Assembly (NCBI GenBank): GCA_015060885.1
Contig: SUXO01000005.1
Coordinates: 17,145-81,144, forward strand
Source: Bacteroidales bacterium
GTDB lineage: Bacteria > Bacteroidota > Bacteroidia > Bacteroidales > Bacteroidaceae
Reading direction: 5' to 3'
DNA length: 64,000 bases
The notes under the pieces were generated by a model. It saw nothing but the letters and a program-made list of their open reading frames with translations. It ran no database searches and had not been told where the DNA came from. Shown piece by piece: positions 7,528 to 16,639 of this stretch; position 1 is the first letter of the stretch; the number at the start of each line of letters is the position of its first letter. The translations under genes were made by a program, and so were the position numbers.

Positions 7528-9753
7528 TTATCTCTTTATGAACTTGAAGTTCTTGAAGTAAACCTGCTGCTCGCTGCCGCTTATGTTGGTTATGCGCAGT
7601 GCGCTTGCAGTCATTCCGCCAAGTTCGTTGCCTGTGTGGATAACGGGGTCGTTGTCGGCATAGTGGAGAAGCGATACCTCGCGCCAGTTGCCATCGACAA
7701 GCATTTCGAGTTTGAAGTTCTTTGCAACACCATTCACACCGAAGTTGAAGTCCATTCCCTGGAATGTGATGGGGCGGTCGCTCTCAACAATGAACTCGCC
7801 GCCGGCCTGCCAGTTGATTACTTCGAGTGCCGATGCCACGGTGATGTCGCTGCCACGCACGCTCACCGGCAGTAGCGCAAGCTGTTTCACTGTCGATTTA
7901 ACCTTGAAGGGGTTGTAGTCGGCAGCTGTGTCGAGTTCCTTGCCGTTAATCTTGTTGTATGTGTCGGTAGCCTGTTCAAACAGTTTCTGGATTGTGGGCA
8001 GCATTACCTTTGTACCAAGTTTTATACCTGTCTGGTAGGGGTGGAGCATTGCCTTGTTGTTCTCGTTGTCGTACATCTGTTTCTGTATAGAACGTGCCTG
8101 TGCATAGAGGTTCTCGAAGTTGAGGAATGTGTACTCCTTGCTCTTCTTCTCGGCAACCTTTTTCATTTTGCATACAACAACACCATAGTCGGCAAGCAGC
8201 TTGCCCTGCAACAGCCAGGGGCGCAACTCGTGTATGAGTTGGGGGTTGGTATCGTCGGTGAGCAGGAGGTCGCAGGCAGTTTTCAGTTCATTGCACTTCT
8301 CTTCCAGTGCCTCCAATGCCTCGGCATTGCCCTTTATCGCCTCTTGTGCGGTGGGGAGCAGTTCCTCGCCCTCTTCGCGGCGGAAGCCGTGGCCGTTGGG
8401 GCCGAGGTCCTTGTTGTAAAGGGCAAAAATCTTCAAAGCCTTATCATTGCCGGGGAGTATGCGGCGAAGGCTCTTGTCCCAGTTCTCTTCGGGGTTGTAG
8501 TTCTCCATGTTCCAGCAGTAGTCGGCAACGCCGTAAAGCGAAATCTTCGATGTCTCGGCATACTCCATAGGGTTGCTTACAAAGCCCGATACCATAGGAG
8601 CAATGTCCTTTCCGTTGCCGTAGAGGGGGCCCATAAGCATGTGGTCGCGCACAAAGTCGTTTACGGGGAAGTTGAGCCAAATATAGCCCTTGCGCTGTAT
8701 GCGCTCGTTAATCCACTCCATAGTGGGCTTGTCGATGCAGGCTACAACAGAGTTGCCTGTCCACATAATCTCGATGCCCTTGTTGAGTGTGCTGCCGAGT
8801 GTGCGCAGGTAGCCCTTCTGCTCGTTGGCCCAGCCACGGTTGTACTCGGTGGGGCACATAATGAGTGGGGCAACATCCTTCTTCTTCTGAATGAAGTTGT
8901 CATCGACATAGTTCAAAAGTTCGGCCTGCTTGTCGGCTTTTGTCCCTTCGCCCCATATATCGTCGAAGAATACGGCAAAGGCACGTACGCCCAAGTCGTA
9001 CATCTTCTCCAACTTTGCCACGAGAGCATCGCGGTCCTCGGTGTTCCACTTGATGTCAACACCGGGGTGAATGGCCCAGTAGAAGTTTACATAGTTCTTT
9101 TTGGCAACCTCAACAAGTTCGGCAATGCGCTTGGCCTCGGCTTCGGGGTAGGGAACGCGCCATTTGTCACGGTGCCAGGGGTCGTCTTTGGGGCCGTAAA
9201 TATATACGTTCATCTTGTTCTTGCCATAGAAATCGAGCTGGCTCAGGCGTGCCTCGTGGCTCCACGGTGTGCCATAGAAGCCCTCCACGGTTCCGCGGAA
9301 CGGAACATCGGGCCAGTCGGCCAGGGCAACCTCGTCGTATATGCCGTTCTCGATATGGCGTATAAGGGTCTGTATTCCATAGAAAAGGCCACGCTCGTCG
9401 CTGCCGGCAACAACCACGCCTTCGCGCGATACTTTAAGGTAGTAGCCCTCGGCCTGTTCGGGGATATACTTCTTGTATTTTCTCACTTCTTTGTCACCTT
9501 TCACGCCCAGTACCACTTTGTACTTCTGCTTGGGTGCAATTTCGGGCTTTGCCTGTTTTATGGCTTCGCCTATGTAGCCGTTCATATATTTGTCGGCGGC
9601 TACCACGGTCCACTGTGCGGGGACATCGTACCAAACTTCGGCAGGAGCCCACAGGATTTTCTTGAACGTAGGGTTGGTCGACCACCAACCGGCCTGTACT
9701 GTGCATAATGCGGCTATAAGCAATATGCCTAATGCAAAAATTCTCTTGTTCAT
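7528..9753 (-). CDS. family GH84 beta-N-acetylglucosaminidase (O-GlcNAcase-like)
   Basis: 741 residues. Signal peptide about 1-21 (LLIAALCTVQA), then an N-terminal alpha/beta domain (about 30-145), a GH84 TIM barrel starting at FRGTVEGFYGTPWSHEARL (about 152-170), and helical and C-terminal beta regions. The paired catalytic aspartates are seen in VFFDDIWGEG (Asp264-Asp265), as in the well-studied Bacteroides GH84 enzymes that work by substrate-assisted catalysis. It removes terminal beta-linked GlcNAc, probably from mucin or other host glycans, in the periplasm or on the surface. It follows an outer membrane barrel gene by 19 bp. Formerly such proteins were named hyaluronidases. Confidence 0.95.
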   Translation of the reverse strand: MNKRIFALGILLIAALCTVQAGWWSTNPTFKKILWAPAEVWYDVPAQWTVVAADKYMNGYIGEAIKQAKPEIAPKQKYKVVLGVKGDKEVRKYKKYIPEQAEGYYLKVSREGVVVAGSDERGLFYGIQTLIRHIENGIYDEVALADWPDVPFRGTVEGFYGTPWSHEARLSQLDFYGKNKMNVYIYGPKDDPWHRDKWRVPYPEAEAKRIAELVEVAKKNYVNFYWAIHPGVDIKWNTEDRDALVAKLEKMYDLGVRAFAVFFDDIWGEGTKADKQAELLNYVDDNFIQKKKDVAPLIMCPTEYNRGWANEQKGYLRTLGSTLNKGIEIMWTGNSVVACIDKPTMEWINERIQRKGYIWLNFPVNDFVRDHMLMGPLYGNGKDIAPMVSGFVSNPMEYAETSKISLYGVADYCWNMENYNPEENWDKSLRRILPGNDKALKIFALYNKDLGPNGHGFRREEGEELLPTAQEAIKGNAEALEALEEKCNELKTACDLLLTDDTNPQLIHELRPWLLQGKLLADYGVVVCKMKKVAEKKSKEYTFLNFENLYAQARSIQKQMYDNENNKAMLHPYQTGIKLGTKVMLPTIQKLFEQATDTYNKINGKELDTAADYNPFKVKSTVKQLALLPVSVRGSDITVASALEVINWQAGGEFIVESDRPITFQGMDFNFGVNGVAKNFKLEMLVDGNWREVSLLHYADNDPVIHTGNELGGMTASALRITNISGSEQQVYFKNFKFIKR

Positions 9754-9772
9754 AGTCGTAAATGTATTTTAT

Positions 9773-11011
9773 TTAGAAATTATATTTCAACATAGCGCAG
9801 ATGCGGTGGTTGGTTACGCGGTGCATATCCTTCACCCTGTAATTGCTGTCGGCTGTGCCATATCCCACGGTGGTTGGGTTGTATTCAAGGCCTATCTGCA
9901 TTGCGTTGTGTGTGTAGAGTACGCTGGGTGATATGCGCCAGATGTATCCGGCATTTTTCTGTCCGCGAATGTAGGGGCCTGCAATGAGTTCGTCGTGGCT
10001 GCCATAGTTCTTTGTGTATCCTGCGAAGAGGCAGTATGTGAAGTAACCTTTCTTTACCTTGTGCTTGTATGTGATGTCCATCCAGCCGGCAACGCTGCGC
10101 AAGGGGCTGTATTCCTGCTCGCCGTTGGGCTTGACTTTTGAAACACCATAACCGCTTATCATACTCAAATGGCCTGCATTCTCGGCATATGTAATGCGGC
10201 CTTTCACGCCCCAGTTACCGTTCTTGTACGATGCAAACAGTGTAGGCGATACCGAAACGATGCTCTCGCTCACCTTTATGTTGCCATCGGCAGTGGCTGC
10301 CTGGCTGCGTGGTTTAAGTGTGAGAATGTCCACGCCGGCACCGGCCTGGAATTTCTTTCCTTTGTACATTGCCTGCAAGTAGATTTCGGGCACAACGGCA
10401 TCACGGGCATAGTCGAACTTGCTGCCGTCGGGGCCGGGCGAGGTGTACTGGTATTGGTAGAGGGCTGTTGCTGTGAGTGTGAAATCCTTTATGTGGTAGT
10501 TGTAGCGTACCTGCGGGCTACGGCTGAACGGGGTAAAGGGGGCACCGGTTTCAAGTGTGAAGACATCGGGCATCATATCGCCCATCATTGGGTGCCAAGC
10601 CTGTCCCACAAGCAGGTCGTGTTTCTCCCACGCCATTTTTGCGTAAGCCTGGCGTATGCGGAGCACAGTGTTGCTTGTGCCGAATCCGGCAAAGTCGGCC
10701 TCTATCTTTGCCGATGTCTGTGCTCCCAGGAATTCGGGGCCTGTGATGTTGAGGCCCAGACGGGTTGTGATGCTCAAAAGCATCATATTGCTCTTCTCGT
10801 TTATATCATCGCCGTTGATGTCCTTGTTCCAGTCCATCGGCATATAATAGAACTGCTCGCTGTTCGATGTGTAGCTCTCGCGGTTGTCGTAACAAGCGTA
10901 GTTTCTAACAAAACCATACAGCTTTATGTTGATATGGTCCGATACCTTAATTTGCGAAAATCCGCTTAATGTGATGCAGGCAAGTGCTGCAAGCAGAAAT
11001 ACTCTTTTCAT
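9773..11011 (-). CDS. putative outer membrane beta-barrel protein
   Basis: 412 residues with a signal peptide (about 1-19, ITLSGFSQ) and alternating amphipathic strands typical of a porin-like barrel: INIKLYGFVRNYA, SAKIEADFAGFG, RIRQAYAKMAW, FTLTATALYQYQY, and a final strand NHRICAMLKYNF ending in Phe, the usual Bam recognition end. No family with a known substrate is recognised. It lies 30 bp after a dicarboxylate-type transporter and 19 bp before the GH84 gene, so the three may be co-transcribed and this barrel could pass a substrate for the inner membrane carrier. That role is inference from position only. Confidence 0.6.
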   Translation of the reverse strand: MKRVFLLAALACITLSGFSQIKVSDHINIKLYGFVRNYACYDNRESYTSNSEQFYYMPMDWNKDINGDDINEKSNMMLLSITTRLGLNITGPEFLGAQTSAKIEADFAGFGTSNTVLRIRQAYAKMAWEKHDLLVGQAWHPMMGDMMPDVFTLETGAPFTPFSRSPQVRYNYHIKDFTLTATALYQYQYTSPGPDGSKFDYARDAVVPEIYLQAMYKGKKFQAGAGVDILTLKPRSQAATADGNIKVSESIVSVSPTLFASYKNGNWGVKGRITYAENAGHLSMISGYGVSKVKPNGEQEYSPLRSVAGWMDITYKHKVKKGYFTYCLFAGYTKNYGSHDELIAGPYIRGQKNAGYIWRISPSVLYTHNAMQIGLEYNPTTVGYGTADSNYRVKDMHRVTNHRICAMLKYNF

Positions 11012-11041
11012 GGTTCTATGTTTTTTAATGTATGCGCTTTT

Positions 11042-12523
11042 TTATCCGAAAAATCCTGTTTTGCCCACCATAATAATGAGTGTGTATCCTATGGCGAGTG
11101 ATATTATGCCAATGATTACCCCCAAACGCAGCATATGCGACGATTTTATGAGCCCTGTGGAGTGGGCTATGGCGTTGGGCGGTGTGCTTATGGGCAATGA
11201 CATAGCAAACGAAGCCGACAAAGCCACGCCAATGAGCAAAGTGCCTATTCCGCCCCATTCACCGAGTGCCGGCCCGATTCCCTTGCCCACAGCGGCAAGA
11301 ATGGGTACCATAAGTGCTGTTGCGGCCGAGTTTGAAATGAATGTCGAGAGTGTCCAGCAAATTATTCCGCTGCTAATCATTATTACCAGCACTGGCCAGT
11401 TTTCAAATGGTATGGCGTGTACAAGGGTGCTTGCAAGGCCGGTCTTGTTCATAGCCACGCCAAGTGCAAAGCCGCCGGCAACCATCCACAGGCAGGCCCA
11501 GTCAATCTCTTTAAGGTCCTTCGACTTTATTATGCGGGTAATTGAGAATACGCCAATGGGGATAAGTGCCACAACGTATGAGTTGATACCAACAACCTTT
11601 TCGAACATCCACAACAGAATGGTTACAGCGAGCGTGAAGTATATGACCGTTGTGCGCCATCCGGGTTTCGCTCCGCCGTCAATGTGCAGGTGTATCTCTT
11701 TGGCTTTGAAGGGGTGGAATATCCTTAACAGTATCCACGCAATAATAAGGATTGCAAGCATAAGCGGTGTCATAACCTCCATCCAGTCGCCGAATCCTAT
11801 ACCGAGGTTGAGCCCGGCGGTGTCATTGAGATAGCCCAATGCTATTCCGTTGGGCGGTGTGCCAATCGGGGTTGCAATACCGCCTATGTTCGCGCCAATG
11901 GGTATTGCCAGGGCAAGTGCGGCGCACCCTTTTTCATCTTTGGGGAGCGATTTAAGTACGGGGGCAAGGAAGGTGAGCATCATTGCGGCGGTGGCGGTGT
12001 TGCTCACGAACATCGAGAATATTGCAGTTACAAGCATAAACCCGAAAAGAACGGTGTAAGGCTTTGTGCCGAAGGGTTTTAGCATGGCGCGGGCGAGGGT
12101 TATGTCGACACCGCTTTTCGATGCCACCAACGCAAGCACGAAGCCGCCCATAAAGAGCATCACTGTCTGGTCGGCAAAGGTTCCCATAATTGTCTTGTAG
12201 CTCACAAGCTGGCTGCGGCTCGCCTCGTCGAGCCCGTCGATGAGCGGTGTTATTGCGCTGTTCGATATTGTGAGCAAGGATATCACAATTATGAGCAGCG
12301 ATGTGGTCCAGGCAGGCACAGCTTCAAGTATCCACATAAGTGCGGCCCACACAAAAATGGCTATCACGCGCTGTTGTATTACCGTGAGTTCCTCAATGCC
12401 ATAGGTCTCCGTGGGCAGTGTTGCCAGAATTATACCTAAAAGGGAAACCAGTGTAACTTTTATGTATCGGTTGTATCTTTTCAAGAAACGTAGAAACCCG
12501 TTTGAGCCTTGTTCTGTTCCCAT
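11042..12523 (-). CDS. DASS/SLC13-family sodium-coupled anion (di/tricarboxylate) symporter
   Basis: 493 residues, about eleven to twelve membrane segments. The duplicated family motifs are clear: SNTATAAMML in the first half and SNSAATALMVPI in the second half, the two Ser-Asn-Thr/Ser loops that bind sodium and substrate carboxylate. Other hallmarks are LEAVPAWTTSLLIIV near the N-terminus and IGTPPNGIA. It probably imports succinate-type dicarboxylates or related anions. It leads a minus-strand run with an outer membrane barrel and GH84. The upstream 230 bp holds an inverted repeat described separately. Confidence 0.9.
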   Translation of the reverse strand: MGTEQGSNGFLRFLKRYNRYIKVTLVSLLGIILATLPTETYGIEELTVIQQRVIAIFVWAALMWILEAVPAWTTSLLIIVISLLTISNSAITPLIDGLDEASRSQLVSYKTIMGTFADQTVMLFMGGFVLALVASKSGVDITLARAMLKPFGTKPYTVLFGFMLVTAIFSMFVSNTATAAMMLTFLAPVLKSLPKDEKGCAALALAIPIGANIGGIATPIGTPPNGIALGYLNDTAGLNLGIGFGDWMEVMTPLMLAILIIAWILLRIFHPFKAKEIHLHIDGGAKPGWRTTVIYFTLAVTILLWMFEKVVGINSYVVALIPIGVFSITRIIKSKDLKEIDWACLWMVAGGFALGVAMNKTGLASTLVHAIPFENWPVLVIMISSGIICWTLSTFISNSAATALMVPILAAVGKGIGPALGEWGGIGTLLIGVALSASFAMSLPISTPPNAIAHSTGLIKSSHMLRLGVIIGIISLAIGYTLIIMVGKTGFFG

Positions 12524-12556
12524 TATTTTGTAGTTTATGTCGCGTTTGTTTTTAGA

Positions 12557-12634
12557 AACTGTTTAAAATTTATTTCACGTGCCGAAACTGCGCTTTATTC
12601 AGCTTTGATAATTTGATAAGAAATTTAAACAGTT
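12557..12634. repeat. 11-bp inverted repeat upstream of the DASS gene
   Basis: AACTGTTTAAA (12557-12567) and TTTAAACAGTT (12624-12634) are exact complements with 56 bp between them. The right arm is part of a 17-base string that recurs at 55002-55018. Lying in the divergent region between the DASS gene and trxA, it may be regulatory. Confidence 0.5.
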
Positions 12635-12653
12635 CCTTATTTTGGCTTAAAGT

Positions 12654-12674
12654 TACTTTAAAGAATTTAAAGTA
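12654..12674. promoter_or_regulatory. perfect 9-3-9 palindrome upstream of trxA
   Basis: TACTTTAAA-GAA-TTTAAAGTA reads the same on both strands and lies about 80 bp before the thioredoxin start; directly after it is AAAAAAGCCGGCTCTTTTT, a second short dyad. Size and symmetry suit a repressor operator or a small hairpin; no regulator is assigned. Confidence 0.35.
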
Positions 12675-12754
12675 TCAAAAAAGCCGGCTCTTTTTATTCC
12701 CTTTTTATGTTTTTCATTGCAGAGCAATGTTGCTTTGTCTAAAAATTTATCTTT

Positions 12755-13108
12755 ATGGCAGCGATACCTTTGAATAAAGAGCAGTTCGAAAAGCGAGTGG
12801 CGCGCATTGTACCGCACTCGCGCGAGTTTGTGTTTTTGGGCCACAGGCCTGCGGTAATAGACTTTTATGCCGAGTGGTGCGGCCCCTGCCAAATGGTGGC
12901 ACCGATGCTCGACGACTTGTCGAAAACATACGATGGAAAGGTCGATTTCTACAAGATTAATGTTGACGAGGAAAACGAGCTGTCGGGGCATTTCGATATA
13001 CGCTCGATTCCCACGCTGTTCCTCGTGACGGCAAAGGGCGAAGTGCGCCGTTTCACGGGCGCATTGTCGCGTGACAGGCTCAAACAGCTTGTCGATGAGT
13101 TGTTGTAG
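12755..13108 (+). CDS. trxA: thioredoxin
   Basis: 117 residues with the thioredoxin fold: FYAEWCGPCQMVAPML gives the WCGPC redox active site (Cys42/Cys45 by count) and SIPTLFLV the cis-proline loop. No signal peptide, so it acts in the cytosol as a general disulfide reductase. It stands alone, with a divergent transporter upstream and a convergent nuclease gene starting 4 bp after its stop, leaving almost no room for a separate terminator. It could be one of several thioredoxin paralogues. Confidence 0.9.
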   Translation: MAAIPLNKEQFEKRVARIVPHSREFVFLGHRPAVIDFYAEWCGPCQMVAPMLDDLSKTYDGKVDFYKINVDEENELSGHFDIRSIPTLFLVTAKGEVRRFTGALSRDRLKQLVDELL

Positions 13109-13111
13109 CAA

Positions 13112-13933
13112 TCAAATGCCCCAGAAGGCTGCGCTGTAACTTGCCTCGGCACCGGTTTCAATGGAGTCGGGGAGTTGGGCAAAAAAGTCGAGGCCGGTGA
13201 GTTCTTCAACCCTGTCAACAGTGGTGGCGTGCTCTTTGAGCTTGCTTTTCCCGCCTTTGTTGTCGAACAGGAAACCTATGGTGCGGTGCTTGCCGCGGTA
13301 GTCCGACAGCAGAACCTTGAAAAAGGCATCGGGCACCCTCACCCTGTTCTCTCCGATGTAACGCGGCTTCTTGTCATAGAAGAGCGGTCCGGCAATTATT
13401 ATAACCCTGCCGTAGAGCTCGGCCTTGTCGCGGCACAGCTCTTCGAGCTTTTTCCAGGTTCCGCGGTTGAGTTGCTTGTCCTGTGGCGACACGTTGCTCA
13501 GGTAGAAACTCTCGTCCATAGCCTTTTTGCTCCATTTCATATCGGCGGCGGGGGCCAGGTGTCCCCTGTCCCAACCGCTTTTCTTGTAGTCGCTGTCGCA
13601 GGCTTGCGGGCCGCGTACCAGGGGGTCGGGCTCGAAATTCTCGCCACGCTCCACCACACCCTGCACCTCCTCGCCGGTGAGTTCATAGCCCACCCAGTCG
13701 GCATTGCGCGTGTCGTTGTTGTAGGATAGCGTGTAGCCGTCGTGTTTCACAATCTGGTGTTCCGTTCCGTCAACGAAGCGAGGCACGCAAAGGTCCCGGC
13801 TGTAATGTGCGTTGCCGTCGGCCGTGACAGGGGTTATGAACCTGCTTATGATTATGCCGGCAACAAGTACTATTATGAGCGCGGTAAATTTGTTTCCCTT
13901 TTTAGGCGTTTTTTTCTTTTTCCTTTTTGCCAT
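13112..13933 (-). CDS. DNA/RNA non-specific endonuclease (NUC1 family)
   Basis: 273 residues. A basic N-terminus (KRKKKKTPKKGNK) precedes one hydrophobic segment (FTALIIVLVAGIIIS, about 18-33), so it is probably anchored with the catalytic part outside the cytoplasm. The catalytic signature WDRGHLAPAADMKW with its histidine, and LSNVSPQDKQLNRGTWKKLE with the metal-binding Asn, identify the beta-beta-alpha metal family of sugar non-specific nucleases. Likely used for scavenging extracellular nucleic acid. It lies 11 bp after the GH95 gene in the same direction. Confidence 0.9.
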   Translation of the reverse strand: MAKRKKKKTPKKGNKFTALIIVLVAGIIISRFITPVTADGNAHYSRDLCVPRFVDGTEHQIVKHDGYTLSYNNDTRNADWVGYELTGEEVQGVVERGENFEPDPLVRGPQACDSDYKKSGWDRGHLAPAADMKWSKKAMDESFYLSNVSPQDKQLNRGTWKKLEELCRDKAELYGRVIIIAGPLFYDKKPRYIGENRVRVPDAFFKVLLSDYRGKHRTIGFLFDNKGGKSKLKEHATTVDRVEELTGLDFFAQLPDSIETGAEASYSAAFWGI

Positions 13934-13944
13934 AGCAGGTCAGG

Positions 13945-16449
13945 TTACGCTCTTTTCAGTTTCTTGCCGTTGAACACAACCTTGTAGCTGCGTCCTTTCT
14001 TTGTGCCGAACGAGAGAGTGCTGTTGCCGTAACGGAGGTTGCACTTTTCGCCGCTCTTCGATTTTACCGTAATCTCCACGGGCTTGCCCTCTTTCCAGGT
14101 TATGTCGAGCTCGAAACCGCCCTTCGCGCACACTCCTTTGAAGGAACCCTCCTCCCAGCTGTCGGGCAATGCGGGCAGCAGGTGTATGAATCCCATATGG
14201 CTCTGTACAAGCATTTCGGTAACACCGGCAGTACCGCCGAAGTTGCCGTCTATCTGGAATGGTGCGTGTGTGTCCCAAAGATTATCGAGCGTTCCGTTTT
14301 TGAGCAGGTTGCCGAAAAGGGTATATGCGTGGTTGCCGTCGTGCAGGCGTGCCCATTGGTTGAGCTTCCAGCCCATGCTCCAACCTGTTGCTCCGTCGCC
14401 GCGGTGTACGAGTACTGTTTTTGATGCCTCGGCAAGTTCGGGCGTGGTTACGGGCGAAATGGTGTGTCCGGGGTGCAGACCGAACAGGTGGTTTACGTGA
14501 CGGTGCTGGTCGTTGGGGTCGTCAATGTCCTTGCTCCATTCGAGGAGCTGCCCGTAACGTCCGGTCTTGTAGGGTACAAGGTTGTCGAGCACGTTCTTCC
14601 ACTCCTTTTGCAGGGCCTTGTCGGTGCCGAGTGTCTTTGCAGCCTTAATTGCGTCGAGCAGAATTTCGCGTACAACGGCGTGAACGAATGTTGCTCCCTG
14701 GTCTATGGGGCCGTGTTCGGGCGAGGTGGAGGGTGCTGCCGTGTAGCTGCCGTCCTCGCGTTTCCAAAGATAGTCGGTAGCGAAGATTGCGCTGCTTCTG
14801 ATTATCTCATAGCCTGTCTCTTCAAGGAACTTCCTGTCGCGGGTATAGTCGTAGTAGTCCCAAACATGTGTGGCAAGCCACGGGCCGGCCATTGGGTTGA
14901 AGTTCCACGACATATCCTGGCTTATGAGCGGGGCTGTGAAGCCGAAAATGTTTCCCGAAATGCTGGCTGTCCATCCGCGTGCGCCGAAGTATGACTGTGC
15001 GGTTATCTCACCCGGTTTTATAAGTGTTCTTATGAAATCGACAAGGGGCATTACACACTCGTCGAGGTTGGTGGCACAGGCGGGCCAGTAGTTCATTTGC
15101 AGGTTTATGTTGTTGTGGTAATCCACTCGCCAGGGGCCGTCGACATTGTTGTGCCACATACCTTGCAGGTTGGCGGGGAGGTTGCCTGGGCGTGAGCTTG
15201 CAATGAGCAGGTAACGGCCGAACTGGAAATAGAGCTCTTCGAGCCCGAAGTCGGGCTTGCCGGTGCGGTAGCTCTTCAAACGCTTGTCGGTGGGCAGGTT
15301 GGCAACACCTGGGAATTCCAGCGTGGTGGGTGCGTTGGGGTTTATGTCGAGGCTCACACGGCCGAACAGTCCCGAATAATCGTTGTAGTGCTCCTGGAAA
15401 AGCTTGTCATATCCCTTTGCAATAGCGTTTTTCATCCACTCGTCGGTGGTGTTGTCGGGGTTTACGCCCACATAGGTCCTGGGGTCCTTGAAGTCGGGGT
15501 TGAAGTTTATCTTGTAGTCGGTGTCGGCCGTAACGAAGAAACATACCTCGTCGGCATCCTTTATGTAAATCCGGCCATCTTTTGTTTCGGTTGTACCGCC
15601 CTTTGCAACGGCTCTCATTCTCACAGTGTACTGCATACTGTTGTTGTCGAGACGGGCTTTGTACACAAGGCTGCCGTTGGCATCGCTTTCGAGCGTGCCC
15701 TCGGAAACGGGGTTGGGAGCGTAGCTGAATGTGAGGTTCTGCATCCCCTTCTTGCTTGCGCTGTACTTCATTACAAGCACGTTGGCGGGGTACGAAACAA
15801 AGTATTTGCGTTCGTAGTCAATGCCGTCCTTTCTGTACTGCACCACGGCGAGTGCCGAGTCGAGCGACAGGGCGCGTGTGTAGTCGCCCAGCCCCACCAT
15901 ACTGTGTCCTGTTTCAATGTAAAACTCTCCCATAGTGGTAAAGTTGCCGAAACGGAAGGGTTTCTCACCGTAATATTCGTACGATGCGGTGCTGTTGAAG
16001 TTCTCGCGTGTGAGCTTGGCGGCCTTCTCCTCGTCGCCGTCAATGAAGGCTTGTCTTATGTCGTCGAGCAGGTGGGCCGACTGTTTGTTCACATTCCAGT
16101 AATAGTCGGCTCCGCCGGCAGTGTTGGGGCCACCGCGCCACAATGTTTTCTCGTTGAAGGTTATGCGCTCGGCTTCGAGCGAGCCCATTATGTTTGCACC
16201 TATGCTGCCGTTTCCAATGGGGAGCGATTTTGATTCCCACTCCTGGTCGGGGTTGTAAGCCCCCTCACCTGCCCATTCGGGCTTGCCTTTGCCCTTCCAC
16301 AGGTCGGGTCGGCCGCCATACCAGACAGCGCGTCCTTTCAGTGTAGTAGGCTGGTCGAACCATATCGAAAGTCCTTGTGTGTAACTTGTTTGTGCCTGCA
16401 ACGACAGAGTCGCTGCAAAAATCCCCATTGTCAAAAGCGTTTTTCTCAT
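13945..16449 (-). CDS. family GH95 alpha-L-fucosidase
   Basis: 834 residues from the ATG at 16449. A start six codons earlier is possible but would coincide with the expected transcription start of the promoter at 16475-16482; the shorter form begins with a clean signal peptide (MRKTLLTMGIFAATLSLQAQ). The N-terminal beta region (about 20-290; SLPIGNGSIGANIMG, NEKTLWRGGP) and the (alpha/alpha)6 catalytic part with HNNINLQMNYWP, STSPEHGPI and DGNFGGTAGVTEML are typical of GH95, which releases alpha-1,2-linked fucose, also galactose in some members, by inversion. Probably acts on mucin or milk glycans in the periplasm. Confidence 0.93.
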   Translation of the reverse strand: MRKTLLTMGIFAATLSLQAQTSYTQGLSIWFDQPTTLKGRAVWYGGRPDLWKGKGKPEWAGEGAYNPDQEWESKSLPIGNGSIGANIMGSLEAERITFNEKTLWRGGPNTAGGADYYWNVNKQSAHLLDDIRQAFIDGDEEKAAKLTRENFNSTASYEYYGEKPFRFGNFTTMGEFYIETGHSMVGLGDYTRALSLDSALAVVQYRKDGIDYERKYFVSYPANVLVMKYSASKKGMQNLTFSYAPNPVSEGTLESDANGSLVYKARLDNNSMQYTVRMRAVAKGGTTETKDGRIYIKDADEVCFFVTADTDYKINFNPDFKDPRTYVGVNPDNTTDEWMKNAIAKGYDKLFQEHYNDYSGLFGRVSLDINPNAPTTLEFPGVANLPTDKRLKSYRTGKPDFGLEELYFQFGRYLLIASSRPGNLPANLQGMWHNNVDGPWRVDYHNNINLQMNYWPACATNLDECVMPLVDFIRTLIKPGEITAQSYFGARGWTASISGNIFGFTAPLISQDMSWNFNPMAGPWLATHVWDYYDYTRDRKFLEETGYEIIRSSAIFATDYLWKREDGSYTAAPSTSPEHGPIDQGATFVHAVVREILLDAIKAAKTLGTDKALQKEWKNVLDNLVPYKTGRYGQLLEWSKDIDDPNDQHRHVNHLFGLHPGHTISPVTTPELAEASKTVLVHRGDGATGWSMGWKLNQWARLHDGNHAYTLFGNLLKNGTLDNLWDTHAPFQIDGNFGGTAGVTEMLVQSHMGFIHLLPALPDSWEEGSFKGVCAKGGFELDITWKEGKPVEITVKSKSGEKCNLRYGNSTLSFGTKKGRSYKVVFNGKKLKRA

Positions 16450-16474
16450 TTTGTGTGGTATTTGCAATTTACCG

Positions 16475-16482
16475 CAAATATA
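16475..16482 (-). promoter_or_regulatory. -7 box (TATATTTG) for GH95 gene
   Basis: On the minus strand TATATTTG matches TAnnTTTG, with TTTT 19 bp further upstream in place of the TTTG -33 box. It lies 25 bp before the chosen ATG (16449), giving a leader of about 20 nt, and favours that start over the one at 16467. Confidence 0.5.
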
Positions 16483-16587
16483 TAAATGATAAACCGAATT
16501 AAAAAATTTATACGGCAGCTTGCTGCCTTAAAATGTCGTGATGTTAAAAAATATATTGCTCTTATTGTAAAGTCGGTGGCAAACATT

Positions 16588-16595
16588 TATATTTG
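16588..16595 (+). promoter_or_regulatory. -7 box (TATATTTG) for glycosyltransferase operon
   Basis: Exact TAnnTTTG match with TTG at 16565-16567 about 20 bp upstream. Expected transcription start near 16600, so the in-frame ATG at 16604 would be leaderless while ATGs at 16622 and 16640 would have short leaders. Confidence 0.5.
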
Positions 16596-16639
16596 CATAG
16601 TATATGCGATTTTTCGCAATAATGGAAACTTGCACGAGT

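Noticed and set aside
8041..9708. 555-codon plus-strand frame opposite the GH84 gene
   Set aside because: Antisense shadow of a clear enzyme gene; the open frame follows from the codon bias of GH84.
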